Part shown: piece after piece, positions 1 to 7,611 of the stretch
How the letters are laid out: each line of letters begins with the position of its first letter
Numbering within the stretch: position 1 is the first letter of the stretch
NCBI GenBank assembly: GCA_012518325.1
Contig: JAAYSR010000173.1
Span: 1-20,904, forward strand
Source: Bacillota bacterium
Lineage (GTDB): Bacteria; Bacillota; Limnochordia; Darwinibacteriales; Darwinibacteriaceae
Reading direction: 5' to 3'
Length of the DNA stretch: 20,904 bases
Position numbers and translations under genes: made by a program
Notes under the pieces: model-generated
Told to the model about the DNA's origin: nothing
Database searches by the model: none
What the model saw: only the letters and a program-made list of their open reading frames with translations

Positions 1-90
1 TCGCACGATGCGATGGGCTATGGCGCTCACCGCCAGGGCAAGGATGAGAATCAGAATATCACGCACAATCGGCAGTTCTAAAAACTCCAT
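1..90 (-). CDS. Membrane protein N-terminus, possibly a CPA2-type cation/proton antiporter (partial, runs off left edge)
   Basis: Only the first 30 codons are in the window. They begin with ATG at 90 and encode MEFLELPIVRDI followed by a hydrophobic helix and then HRIVR. An acidic and hydrophobic start, a first helix and a basic turn resemble the N-terminus of Kef-type monovalent cation:proton antiporters (CPA2 family), but 30 residues are too few to be sure. A strong ribosome-binding site (AGGAGGT on the minus strand, 96-102) lies five bases before the start. The gene begins only ten bases after the stop of the ABC-2 permease, so it is probably in the same operon. The missing downstream sequence would decide its identity. 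Confidence 0.6.
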   Translation of the reverse strand, partial: MEFLELPIVRDILILILALAVSAIAHRIVR

Positions 91-100
91 GACCAACCTC

Positions 101-1768
101 CTACAGACGGGCCCAAAGCTTTGGCGCCCAGCGCCTGGTGAGATACTGGGCCAGTCCGGCCAGAAGCGCTGCAGCAAGCAGCAGTTCCAGGGGAATCAGC
201 CAGAGAGTGCCTGTCTTCCCGTTGAAGTAAAACAGTGCTCCCAGCAGAAACGCCAGCCCAAAGGTGCCGAAAGCGCCAATGATGGCATTGAAGTTCGATT
301 TGACAGCCCTGATGGGGTTCACCCAGTCCAGCATAGGACGGCTCAGATCCAGCAGCGTCAAAAGCAGCGCGGCCGCCGCGGCTAAAGGAATGCCGAGGAG
401 GGCTCCAAGCAGCACTTCCAGGGGCCCCCATCCGGCAAAATAAGCGATGGGCAGGGTACCCAGCACGCAGCCGACTGTGTTGATGATCTGAGAGGCCGCC
501 ACCCGGCTGCCGATAATCTGCCCCAGGGACAGGGGCAGGCTGCGCATGATCCACAGATAGCGCCCTTCCCGGGAAAAGGTGGTAGACGGAATCAAAGACA
601 GCCCGCTCATCACCAGGAAAAACAGGGCCACTCCCCCGATGACCAAGAGCGGGTCCAGCTGGTCTAAAGCCAGCATATCAAAGGGATTGTCGCCCAAATT
701 CTTGCCGAAGGCAGGCAGCAGCGCCATCACCGGCACCAATACATATCCCACCAGGCCGTTTAGGGCAAAATTGGGATCCCGCACAAACAGCTTCCGCTCC
801 GTGCTGACCAGGGTCCAAAAGGCCCCCCTGACTTCCAGTTCCCTGCCTGCCTTCTTCCTCCTGGCGCCGCCCCGGGTCCCTTCCAAACCAGCCAGCACCC
901 CCTGGAGGAACACCTTCTCCCCCAGCAGGTACAAAGCTCCCAGGGACACTGCGCCGGCGAGGAGCATGTAAAGCAGGTTGAGCCACCCTTCAGCCTTGGG
1001 TGTATAGGCCATGGCCTGGGCCGCCCAGACGCTTGGGGGAAAGATATTGCCCACCTCTTTGACCAGGCCGTCGGCCCGGGTCATCAGCTGTTCCATCAGC
1101 ACCAGCGGATCATCCGTTCCGACACTGTTCTGCAGCCAGAAAGTAAAACCGAAGACCAGAACCAAGAGGCCGATGCCGCCGATCCAGGTCAGCTGATCTT
1201 TATAACGGCTTAGGTTCACAAATCGCATTAACAAAACAGTCAGCACCCCGGCGATAACCAGCGAGATCAGAGGCAGGACCAAGAATGACACAATGGCGCT
1301 GATAATATAGCCCAGACCGCCGCCGGAGAGCATGCCGTAGCGGATCCCCATGGGCAGAAGCACAAAGGCGTTCAGCACATACTGTCCTGTTAGCACCACA
1401 CCGAGCTTAGCCAGGAGGATTTCCCCGGAACGGAGCGGCAAGGGCAATAGGACCGGCAGGTCATTGCTGAAGTAAAAGGCGGACAGGACGTAGAAAAAAC
1501 CAAAAAAGAGGCTGAGGACCGCAATGGCCAGAGTGCCTGCAACCAAGGGCAGATGCGGCTGTCCAAAGGCCAGGCCACCCAGGTACAGCTGTTCAGTCAT
1601 CAGCCAGGACAGCCACACCGCAAAGCCGGCCGCCGGAGCTAGAGAGGCCCCGATGACAATGGGCTCCCAGATGCGCTGCCGCTTTTTGATGTAATAGTAC
1701 CTGGCGGCAGACCACCCGTAGTTTACATTAAGCAGCGCCAGATAAAGGCTCCACACTCTATTTCTCAT
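101..1768 (-). CDS. ABC-2-type exporter permease, large (about 555 aa)
   Basis: This is a membrane-spanning subunit of an ABC exporter. It shows many hydrophobic helices: about six in the first half, then a soluble stretch with basic residues (GGARRKKAGRE, near residue 300), then more helices. A motif-like ERKLFVRDPNFALNG follows the soluble part. Size and layout fit the large putative ABC permeases of Bacillota (PF16949-like family). The ATPase gene directly upstream overlaps it, indicating translational coupling and one complex. An ATG at 1783 is also in frame, but the ATG at 1768 has GAGGGTGG at proper distance and I prefer it. The substrate cannot be read from the sequence. Proteins of this pairing are often called multidrug or antibiotic exporters, which is only a family-level guess. 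Confidence 0.85.
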   Translation of the reverse strand: MRNRVWSLYLALLNVNYGWSAARYYYIKKRQRIWEPIVIGASLAPAAGFAVWLSWLMTEQLYLGGLAFGQPHLPLVAGTLAIAVLSLFFGFFYVLSAFYFSNDLPVLLPLPLRSGEILLAKLGVVLTGQYVLNAFVLLPMGIRYGMLSGGGLGYIISAIVSFLVLPLISLVIAGVLTVLLMRFVNLSRYKDQLTWIGGIGLLVLVFGFTFWLQNSVGTDDPLVLMEQLMTRADGLVKEVGNIFPPSVWAAQAMAYTPKAEGWLNLLYMLLAGAVSLGALYLLGEKVFLQGVLAGLEGTRGGARRKKAGRELEVRGAFWTLVSTERKLFVRDPNFALNGLVGYVLVPVMALLPAFGKNLGDNPFDMLALDQLDPLLVIGGVALFFLVMSGLSLIPSTTFSREGRYLWIMRSLPLSLGQIIGSRVAASQIINTVGCVLGTLPIAYFAGWGPLEVLLGALLGIPLAAAAALLLTLLDLSRPMLDWVNPIRAVKSNFNAIIGAFGTFGLAFLLGALFYFNGKTGTLWLIPLELLLAAALLAGLAQYLTRRWAPKLWARL

Positions 1769-2504
1769 CAGAACCACCCTCATCCGTCAGTTCTAGGAAG
1801 AGCCTCTCCAGGCTCGAACCTTCGTGGCCGGCCTGGGAGCGCAGTTCATCCATGGTTCCGCAGGCGATGAGCTCGCCCTGGTTGATGATGCCGACCCTGT
1901 GGCAAAGCTGCTCAGCCACCTCCAGCACATGGGTGGAAAAGAAGACGGTATTGCCCTGCTTGACATGCTCACGCATGATTTCCTTGAACTGGTGGGACGA
2001 CTTCGGATCCAGCCCCACCATGGGCTCATCCAGGATAAACAGGGCGGGTGCATGGAGCAGCGCCCCTGTCAGCGCCACCTTCTGCTGCATGCCCCGGGAA
2101 AAGCTTTGGATCAAATCTCCCGCGGCCTCTGTCAGCTGAAACATATTTAAGTAATAGTCCAGGCGCTTCTTTCTGGTCTGGGCGTCAACCCCGTAGACAT
2201 CGCCGATCAGGTTCAGGTATTCCAGGCAGGTCAGGCGGGGATACAGATCCGGCTTGTCCGGTACAAAGCCCATGGAGTGCTTGGCGGCAATGGGATCCTG
2301 TTCCAGGTCATGGCCGTTGATCAGCACCTTGCCCCGATCCGGTCTCAGCAGACCCACAATCATTTTGATGGTGGTTGTCTTGCCTGCTCCGTTAGGTCCC
2401 AGAAAGCCGAAGATTTCGCCGGGCCTGACCTCGAGATCCAGGCTGTGCACAGCATCCCGGTCTGCACCTTTATATCGTTTTGTGACACCTTGCAGTCGAA
2501 TCAT
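1758..2504 (-). CDS. ABC transporter ATP-binding protein (exporter type)
   Basis: This is the cytoplasmic ATPase that would power the adjacent ABC-2 permease. Visible motifs are Walker A GPNGAGKTT (36-44), signature FSRGMQQ (135-141), Walker B LFILDEP (155-161), D-loop GLDP and switch histidine STH (His192). The usual Q-loop glutamine position reads VPDKPDLYP, a variation common in this drug/Na+ exporter ATPase group. At 248 residues it lacks the C-terminal extension of OppD/OppF proteins (usually 310-340 residues), so it is not the missing ATPase of the upstream peptide-type importer. The start ATG at 2504 follows AAAGGAG. It overlaps the permease start by 11 bases and begins 48 bases after the OppC-like gene ends. 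Confidence 0.92.
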   Translation of the reverse strand: MIRLQGVTKRYKGADRDAVHSLDLEVRPGEIFGFLGPNGAGKTTTIKMIVGLLRPDRGKVLINGHDLEQDPIAAKHSMGFVPDKPDLYPRLTCLEYLNLIGDVYGVDAQTRKKRLDYYLNMFQLTEAAGDLIQSFSRGMQQKVALTGALLHAPALFILDEPMVGLDPKSSHQFKEIMREHVKQGNTVFFSTHVLEVAEQLCHRVGIINQGELIACGTMDELRSQAGHEGSSLERLFLELTDEGGSDEK

Positions 2505-2552
2505 TCCAGCAGCTCCTTTGGGAATAATAGTGGCATTGCCTCTACTTTAACT

Positions 2553-3356
2553 TTATTCTCCCTTGACCGAATCTTCCCTCCTGAAAATCCAGCCGTCCCC
2601 GAGAAGGTTAAAGCCGATGACAGCAGTCGCGATAAAGAAGCCGGGAACCAGTACTACCCAGGGGGCCAGGGACGCGTAGGGCTGCGCTTCCCGGAGCATA
2701 CGCCCCCAGCTGGGAACCGGCGGCTGCACTCCCACCCCCAGATAGCTCAGGGACGCCTCCACTAAAATGGCTCCGGCCAGACTCACTGAAAACTGGACCC
2801 AAAGGGCATCTGCCAAGTTCGGAATGACATGGCGCAGCATAATGCGCCGGTCCCGGGCCCCCAGGGCCCGGGCCGCTTCCACATAGGGCCTTTTCTTGAT
2901 GCTCAGCACCTGACTGCGGGTGAGCCGCAGAAAGCTCGGGATGTTGCCGATGGCAACCGCCCAGAGCACCGCCTGCACCCCGGGTTCCCAAACCGCGGCC
3001 AGAAGCAGGGCCAGCAGAATGCTGGGAAAGGCCTGCAATGCGGTGCTCAGCCGCATCAGAGCCTCGTCCCACAGCCCGCCCCGAAAGCCGGCCGCAACGC
3101 CCAAAGATATGCCCGCCGCCGAGCCCAGGGCCACGGCAGAAATGCCGATCAGAAGCGATATACGCCCTCCGGCAAGAATGCGGCTCAGCACATCGCGGCC
3201 GAAGTGGTCGGTGCCAAATAGATGGTCCCGGCCGGGAGGGGTGAACTTTTCCAAAACAAATGTGGCATTGGGATCATAGGGGGTGTAAAACCAGCCCAGG
3301 ATGGTCAGGGCCAAGATAAAACCTATTAATAAAAGTCCCAATTTACGAGCGTTCAT
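2553..3356 (-). CDS. Peptide/nickel-type ABC importer permease, OppC/DppC family
   Basis: This is the inner-membrane permease of a Dpp/Opp/Nik-type importer and the heterodimer partner of the gene just upstream. The N-terminal helix and periplasmic-side motif HLFGTDHFGRDVLSRI (residues about 45-60) are hallmarks of the OppC/DppC/NikC family. The conserved EAA loop appears as EAARALGARDRRIMLRHVIPN. There are six helices, and at 267 residues the length is slightly short for the family (about 275-300). ATG at 3356 is preferred because GGAG sits seven bases before it. An ATG at 3374 is also open and would overlap the upstream gene by eight bases. The ligand (oligopeptide, nickel or other) cannot be told from the permease. 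Confidence 0.92.
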   Translation of the reverse strand: MNARKLGLLLIGFILALTILGWFYTPYDPNATFVLEKFTPPGRDHLFGTDHFGRDVLSRILAGGRISLLIGISAVALGSAAGISLGVAAGFRGGLWDEALMRLSTALQAFPSILLALLLAAVWEPGVQAVLWAVAIGNIPSFLRLTRSQVLSIKKRPYVEAARALGARDRRIMLRHVIPNLADALWVQFSVSLAGAILVEASLSYLGVGVQPPVPSWGRMLREAQPYASLAPWVVLVPGFFIATAVIGFNLLGDGWIFRREDSVKGE

Positions 3357-3366
3357 GGCCCATCTC

Positions 3367-4287
3367 CTATTCATAGCGTATTCTCGGATCTAAAAGGCCG
3401 AGGAGCAAATCAAAGGCCAGATCAAAAAGGAGAATCAGGAGTACAACAATCATCACCACCGTCTGGACCAGGGGCAGATCGCGCTGCAGCGTGCCGGCCA
3501 GAAGGAGCTGGCCTACACCGGGCAGGCCAAAGACCTGCTCAACTACGATGGTGCCCGCCAAGAGCTGGGCAAACTGCAGTCCTGCCACCGTCAGGACGGC
3601 CAAAGAACCGTTGCGCAGGGCATGCTTGAAAAAGACAACAGGGCGGGACAGCCCCTTGGCATGGGCGGTGCGTATGTAATCCTGCCTTAAGGCATCGGAC
3701 ATGCCCACCCGCATAAAGCGGCTCAGGACAGCTGTCCTGGGCAGAGCCAGCGTCAGCACAGGCAGGATAAAGCCCGCCCAGGATGCATTCCCTCCGGCGG
3801 GCAGCAGGCCTAACTTTACTGCAAAGACCTGGATCAGCAGGAGACCTGTCCAGAACTGGGGAAGGCCCATACCCACCTGCGTTAAAGCAGACAGGAAACG
3901 GGCAGGCCAGCTCTTGGGGCGTGCGGCCATCAGGATCCCCGCGGGGACGGCCGCCAGGAGCGAAACGCCCACCGCCAGGGACGCCAAGACAAGGGAGAGG
4001 GGGAAAGACTGGGCTGCCAGGTCCCTGACTGGGAGGGCATAGCGCCAGGATCTCCCCCACTCTCCCTGGAGAAAATTCCAAAACCAGCGCAAATAACGCT
4101 CGAGGGCCGGACGATCCAGATTCAGTTCCTGCCTTAAACGGGCGTAGGCTTCAGGCGTCGCCTCTGTGCCCAGCATCAGGAGGGCCGGATCCCCCGGCAG
4201 GATTTGCACCACGAAAAAAGTTACAATACTGACCAGGACTGCGGTGAGCAAAAAGCCCGCAGTTTTTTGCGCCAGATACTGTCGCAT
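3367..4287 (-). CDS. Peptide/nickel-type ABC importer permease, OppB/DppB family
   Basis: First permease of the Dpp/Opp/Nik-type importer. The protein starts MRQYLAQKTAGFLL and continues into the family pattern VTFFVVQILPGDPA (residues about 22-35). It ends in the typical LGLLDPRIRYE (306 residues, normal length). An EAA loop is present (YIRTAHAKGLSRPVVFFKHALRN), as is the late VEQVFGLPGVGQLLL motif. It lies 24 bases downstream of the solute-binding protein gene and its stop abuts the OppC-like gene. An AAAAGGGG tract precedes the ATG at a longer than ideal distance (about 12 bases), so translation may depend on coupling. No OppD or OppF gene follows in this window. Confidence 0.92.
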   Translation of the reverse strand: MRQYLAQKTAGFLLTAVLVSIVTFFVVQILPGDPALLMLGTEATPEAYARLRQELNLDRPALERYLRWFWNFLQGEWGRSWRYALPVRDLAAQSFPLSLVLASLAVGVSLLAAVPAGILMAARPKSWPARFLSALTQVGMGLPQFWTGLLLIQVFAVKLGLLPAGGNASWAGFILPVLTLALPRTAVLSRFMRVGMSDALRQDYIRTAHAKGLSRPVVFFKHALRNGSLAVLTVAGLQFAQLLAGTIVVEQVFGLPGVGQLLLAGTLQRDLPLVQTVVMIVVLLILLFDLAFDLLLGLLDPRIRYE

Positions 4288-4311
4288 GCCGACATCAAAC
4301 CCCTTTTGTCA

Positions 4312-5790
4312 CTAACGATACAAACCCGCCACATCCACCACATAGGTGGGGTAGTTTCTAAAGCCCTGAATACCCTTGGCCATGGCCACCAGCTGGGGCG
4401 GATCCATAACAAAGACACCGGGCAGTTCTTTCGCCAAAATCTCCTGAGCCTCCAGGTAAATACTGCGGCGCTCATCGCCGTAGGCCCTGAGTCCCTCCTC
4501 AATCAGCTCATCATAGCGCTCATTGGAGAAGTTGAAGAAGTTGCGGCTGTTGCCGGTGGTATAGCGCACCAGGATCGCGTGGGGATCCAAGCGACCGGCC
4601 AGTCCGATCACCGACACATCATAGTCCCGCTGGGTATAAACCCTGTCCAGCCAGGTGCCCCACTCCACAATCTGCAGCTCCACATCAAGGCCCAGGGCCT
4701 TCCACTGCTGGGCCACCAGTTCACCTGCCTGGACATGGAGGGGATAGTTGGCCGGCAGGGTCAGCGTAAAGCTGAGATTCTCCTGGCCCGCTTCTTTTAG
4801 CAGTTCCTTGGCCAGTTCAGGATTGTAGGGATTGACTTCACGCAGCTGATCATTGTAAAAGCCGGCCATGCTGGGGCTCAGCGCGCTGTCCAGCAAAGCT
4901 CCGTGCCCCCAGGCAGCCCCGAACAGGATTTCCTCCCGGTTGACACCCAGCGCGAGGGCCCTCCGGACCCTCAGATCGTCAAAGGGAGGCCGGGCATTGT
5001 TAATCGAAAACACCTGCACCACATTCATCGGGAAGGAGAGCACAGTGATGCCCGGATCGTTTTCCACCTGGTGCAGCACAGAAGCCTCCAGGCGGGGTAT
5101 CACATTGACCCGGCCCGCCTTCAGGTTGAGCACCATGCTGTTTTCATCCGGGATAATCAAAAAGTTGGCCTGTTCAAAATAGGGTGTCTCGCCGGACCAG
5201 TGCCGGTCAAAGCGGCGCAGCCCGAGTCTTTGATTGGGGGTCCACTCCTCCAGGTAGTAGGGCCCGGTGCCAATCGGCCTGCGGGCTAAATCTGATGCAT
5301 GGGCCGGATAAATTGAAGCATACACCTCTGCCAAGGCATAAAGGAAAGCCCCATTGGGCTCTGCCAGCTCAATTTCCACGCCCCGCTCTACCGCCCGGAC
5401 ATCCTTGATCATGCTCAGCTCCCCGGCCCGGACCGCAACTCCGGGATCCCTGGCCCTGTTCAGGGCGGAGACCACATCCGCGGGGGTTACCGGAGTTCCG
5501 TCATGGAAAACCGCTTCCCTGAGCTGAAAGGTGTACACCGTCCCTGCCTCATTGACTGTCCAGGAGCTGGCCAGCGCCCCTTCCACCCCGCCTGCGGGGG
5601 TGGCCTTCACCAGACCTTCATAGATATTGAAGGCCACCTCTGCGGTGGCTGCCGCGATGGTCTTGACAGGATCAAAACTGTCCGGATCCTGAGGTATCGC
5701 TATATTCAAAACCTCGGCAAAACCGGGGCCGCTCACTGCAAAGACTGTCAGGACTGACAGAAAAACCATATATAAAACGCGTCTTTTCAT
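4312..5790 (-). CDS. Extracellular solute-binding protein, family 5 (peptide/nickel-type)
   Basis: Ligand-binding component of the importer. The 492 residues show family-5 features: N-terminal NIAIPQDPDSFDPV, IYEGLVKATPAGGVEGALASSW, FQLREAVFHDGTPVTPADVV, and a central IGTGPYYLEEWTPNQ. The signal peptide is clear (MKRRVLYMVFLSVLTVFAVS) and ends GPGFA before EVL, a signal peptidase I site. There is no cysteine lipobox, which is unusual for a substrate-binding protein in a one-membrane Gram-positive. The start ATG overlaps the TetR stop as ATGA, and GAGGAG lies eight bases before it, so the two are translationally coupled. The ligand is not predictable from sequence; peptides, nickel chelates and other small molecules are all bound by this family. 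Confidence 0.93.
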   Translation of the reverse strand: MKRRVLYMVFLSVLTVFAVSGPGFAEVLNIAIPQDPDSFDPVKTIAAATAEVAFNIYEGLVKATPAGGVEGALASSWTVNEAGTVYTFQLREAVFHDGTPVTPADVVSALNRARDPGVAVRAGELSMIKDVRAVERGVEIELAEPNGAFLYALAEVYASIYPAHASDLARRPIGTGPYYLEEWTPNQRLGLRRFDRHWSGETPYFEQANFLIIPDENSMVLNLKAGRVNVIPRLEASVLHQVENDPGITVLSFPMNVVQVFSINNARPPFDDLRVRRALALGVNREEILFGAAWGHGALLDSALSPSMAGFYNDQLREVNPYNPELAKELLKEAGQENLSFTLTLPANYPLHVQAGELVAQQWKALGLDVELQIVEWGTWLDRVYTQRDYDVSVIGLAGRLDPHAILVRYTTGNSRNFFNFSNERYDELIEEGLRAYGDERRSIYLEAQEILAKELPGVFVMDPPQLVAMAKGIQGFRNYPTYVVDVAGLYR

Positions 5791-6392
5791 TTTGCTTGCT
5801 CCTCTCTTGCAGCTAAGCCGAGACGCAGTACGTCCAGCACTCGCTTGAAAAATCCGTCGCTGTGCACCTGGTCAAAGTGATCGATGAGCTCTTTGCCCAC
5901 TGCATGGTAGACAAAGAAGACCGCTTCCGGATCAAGGTCCTTGTTCACCTTGCCCTGGGCCATTGCTTCGTCCAGAAACTTGGCAAAGTCAGAAGCCCTG
6001 CTCAGGCGCCCCTTTTCCAGTTCAAGCCGCAGCGCCCCCCCTTTGTTGTCCCAGAACTTATTCGTTACCTGATGAAAGAGGGGGTGCTCCCGGGCAAAGG
6101 CATAGGACTGGTAGTAGTACTCCTCCAGCACCGAAAAGATATCCCCTTCCCGGGCAAAGGCTTTGGACACATAGGCCCTTTTCTGTTCATAGGCCAAATC
6201 CACCACGTAAAGGTACAAGTCTCGTTTATCTCTGAAGTACTGATACATGCTTCCCTTGGCGATGCCGCACTTTTCGACAATCTTGGTCAGAGACGCCTGT
6301 TCAAAGGGCGCCTGGGCAAACTCCTCCACAGCGGCCTTGATGATTGCCTCCCGTTTTTCCGGTTCTAAGTTGAAAAACGTCTGCTTAGGCAT
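5787..6392 (-). CDS. TetR/AcrR-family transcriptional repressor
   Basis: One-component DNA-binding regulator of 201 residues. The N-terminal helix-turn-helix is typical: REAIIKAAVEEFAQ, then ASLTKIVEKCGIAKGSMYQYFRDKRDLYLYVV (residues about 14-60). The C-terminal two thirds is a helical ligand-binding domain with no family-specific motif that I recognise. ATG at 6392 is chosen because GGAGGTGG lies six bases before it and the homology begins here; the frame is open up to 6425. It is first in an operon with the solute-binding protein and permeases, overlapping the former by ATGA. A perfect-arm palindrome in its leader is the likely operator, giving autoregulation of the whole transporter series. 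The inducer is unknown. Confidence 0.93.
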   Translation of the reverse strand: MPKQTFFNLEPEKREAIIKAAVEEFAQAPFEQASLTKIVEKCGIAKGSMYQYFRDKRDLYLYVVDLAYEQKRAYVSKAFAREGDIFSVLEEYYYQSYAFAREHPLFHQVTNKFWDNKGGALRLELEKGRLSRASDFAKFLDEAMAQGKVNKDLDPEAVFFVYHAVGKELIDHFDQVHSDGFFKRVLDVLRLGLAAREEQAK

Positions 6393-6410
6393 GGGACCAC
6401 CTCCATGATG

Positions 6411-6424
6411 TGACCGCCCGGTCA
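6411..6424. promoter_or_regulatory. Probable TetR operator (palindrome)
   Basis: The palindrome TGACCG-CC-CGGTCA has perfect six-base arms. It lies 18 bases upstream of the tetR start codon and just downstream of a TATACT -10 hexamer. Arms of this TGACCG/CGGTCA type are common in operators of TetR-family repressors. Its position downstream of the likely start of transcription fits steric repression of the tetR-transporter operon. The identity of the bound protein is inferred from adjacency only. Confidence 0.7.
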
Positions 6425-6437
6425 CTTCTGCACAAAT

Positions 6438-6443
6438 AGTATA
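6438..6443 (-). promoter_or_regulatory. Candidate -10 element for the tetR-transporter operon
   Basis: The minus strand reads TATACT, five of six matches to TATAAT, placed so that transcription would start about 6431, just before the operator palindrome. No good -35 hexamer is seen at 16-18 bases, which suggests a weak or activator-dependent promoter. The element overlaps the end of a large hairpin-forming repeat. Confidence 0.5.
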
Positions 6444-6481
6444 CCACGGGGTTCCTGGATATGCCAGAACTTCCGTGGTAT
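6441..6481. terminator. 41-bp imperfect inverted repeat; possible terminator of the CHR operon
   Basis: The outer arms ATACCACGG (6441-6449) and CCGTGGTAT (6473-6481) are perfect complements. The inner arms GTTCcTGG and CCAGAAC add about seven pairs with one bulge, leaving a five-base loop. The transcript of the CHR genes ends 15 bases before it on the minus strand, so it could stop that transcript. The sequence after the stem (ACTATTTG) is only weakly T-rich, so a typical intrinsic terminator is not certain. It also overlaps the promoter region of tetR and may instead be a binding site. Confidence 0.55.
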
Positions 6482-6495
6482 TTCAGGAAAATATT

Positions 6496-7035
6496 TTATC
6501 TGAAGAGCAAAAGCCCAGCCAGGGCAGAAGCCAGAATCAGCTTGATGGGATCCCACTTCCTGAAGGCAACGCCATAAAAGGTCACCCCCGCCAGAACGAT
6601 GGTCAAGAGTATGTGACTTACCGATGCAAGGGCTTCAAAGGTGGCAGTGCCCACCATCACCGCAGCGGCTCCCACCAGGCCCGCCACAATCGGCCTGATA
6701 CCGGCAAACATGTTCTGCACCGTCTTAGAAGTCTTGTACTTCTCCCAGACATAGCTCACTGCAATAACGCTGATCAAAGAGGGCAGCGCAACTCCGGCTG
6801 TGGCAAGGAGGGCGCCTCCCAATCCGGCTGTTCTGTAGCCGACAAAGGTGGCTGCATTGACGGCAATGGGGCCAGGCGTCATTTCTGCGATGCCCACTAT
6901 GTCCACAAACTCCTGGACAGTCAGCCAGCCGTGGCGCACAATTTCCTGCCTGATCAGGGCCAGCATGGCATAGCCGCCGCCGATTGTAAACAAGCCGATT
7001 TTGAAGAATGTAACGAATAATTTCAGCAGAATCAC
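6496..7035 (-). CDS. Chromate transporter family protein, short (single CHR domain), second of a pair
   Basis: Integral membrane protein of the CHR family, 179 residues, which is half the size of full-length ChrA. It shows the family motifs FFKIGLFTIGGGYAMLALI (residues about 10-28), GWLTVQEFVDIVGIAEMTPGPIAVNAATFVG (about 36-66) and five to six hydrophobic helices. Its start overlaps the stop of the first CHR gene by ATGA, so the two are translated together. Such short-chain CHR pairs (like YwrB/YwrA of Bacillus subtilis) are thought to function together. The substrate may be chromate or sulfate-like oxyanions by family knowledge, but it is not proven for short CHR pairs. Confidence 0.9.
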   Translation of the reverse strand: MILLKLFVTFFKIGLFTIGGGYAMLALIRQEIVRHGWLTVQEFVDIVGIAEMTPGPIAVNAATFVGYRTAGLGGALLATAGVALPSLISVIAVSYVWEKYKTSKTVQNMFAGIRPIVAGLVGAAAVMVGTATFEALASVSHILLTIVLAGVTFYGVAFRKWDPIKLILASALAGLLLFR

Positions 7036-7586
7036 TTGCCTGCCCCCCTCTGCCTATAGTACAAAATGCCGCTCAATCCGCCGAGCACCATCACCCACAC
7101 CACCGAAAGCGAACTAAACACACTCAGGGCAAAGGCTGCAGCTGCGATCACCAGGCCAAAGCGGTCGCGGACTGCCCCCCGGGCAGCCCGCAGGGCGGCA
7201 GCTGCAATCAGTCCAATTACCGACGCCTTCACGCCGGAAAAAGCCCGAGTCACATATAAATTAGATTGAAACTGTGCAAACAAATGTGCTATGATCAGAA
7301 TGATTATCACAGAGGGGGTAATGACACCCACAATTGCGGCAGAGGCCCCTGCCAGACCGTACAGGCGCCGGCCGATAAAAACAGCGGTGTTGATGCCGAT
7401 TGCTCCAGGGACAGACTGGGCCAAGGCAAAGATGTCCAGGATCTCATCCTGCTTAGCCCAGCCTCGGACCTCCACTACTTCCCTTTCGATCAGGGGCATC
7501 ATGGCAAAGCCGCCGCCAAAGGTAAACAGACCTATGCGGAAGAAAACGGTGAATAATTCCCAACAGCCGCGCAGCTTGTCAATCAT
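7032..7586 (-). CDS. Chromate transporter family protein, short (single CHR domain), first of a pair
   Basis: A 184-residue CHR-domain membrane protein with FFRIGLFTFGGGFAMMPLIEREVV (residues about 14-37), then ILDIFALAQSVPGAIGINTAVFIG, and further hydrophobic helices. It is the partner of the following half-size protein and overlaps it by four bases. ATG at 7586 is chosen because AAGGAG (7594-7599) stands seven bases before it; in-frame ATGs at 7610 and 7646 lack a comparable site. It is transcribed divergently from the HD-GYP gene. The PGAIGIN motif here contrasts with PGPIAVN in the partner, as is usual for N-type and C-type half proteins. Confidence 0.9.
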   Translation of the reverse strand: MIDKLRGCWELFTVFFRIGLFTFGGGFAMMPLIEREVVEVRGWAKQDEILDIFALAQSVPGAIGINTAVFIGRRLYGLAGASAAIVGVITPSVIIILIIAHLFAQFQSNLYVTRAFSGVKASVIGLIAAAALRAARGAVRDRFGLVIAAAAFALSVFSSLSVVWVMVLGGLSGILYYRQRGAGK

Positions 7587-7604
7587 GTCATTGCTCCTTA
7601 CATT
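7576..7604 (+). promoter_or_regulatory. Candidate promoter for the HD-GYP gene
   Basis: TTGTCA (7576-7581, five of six to TTGACA) and TACATT (7599-7604, four of six to TATAAT) are separated by 17 bases. The start would be near 7611, 26 bases before the GTG start codon. The element overlaps the first codons and leader of the divergent CHR gene. Confidence 0.4.
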
Positions 7605-7611
7605 TTCCATA

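Noticed and set aside
1758..2504. ATPase considered as the missing OppD/OppF of the importer
   Set aside because: Length of 248 residues, the FSRGMQQ signature, absence of the OppD/F C-terminal extension and overlap with an ABC-2 permease make it an exporter ATPase.
4204..4800. 198-codon open frame on the plus strand
   Set aside because: Antisense to the solute-binding protein and OppB-like permease. No start signal or recognisable domain.
6065..6170. Near repeat of cccgggcaaaggc inside tetR
   Set aside because: It encodes two similar FARE segments in the protein (AFAREG and AFAREH) and is short; no sign of a functional DNA repeat.
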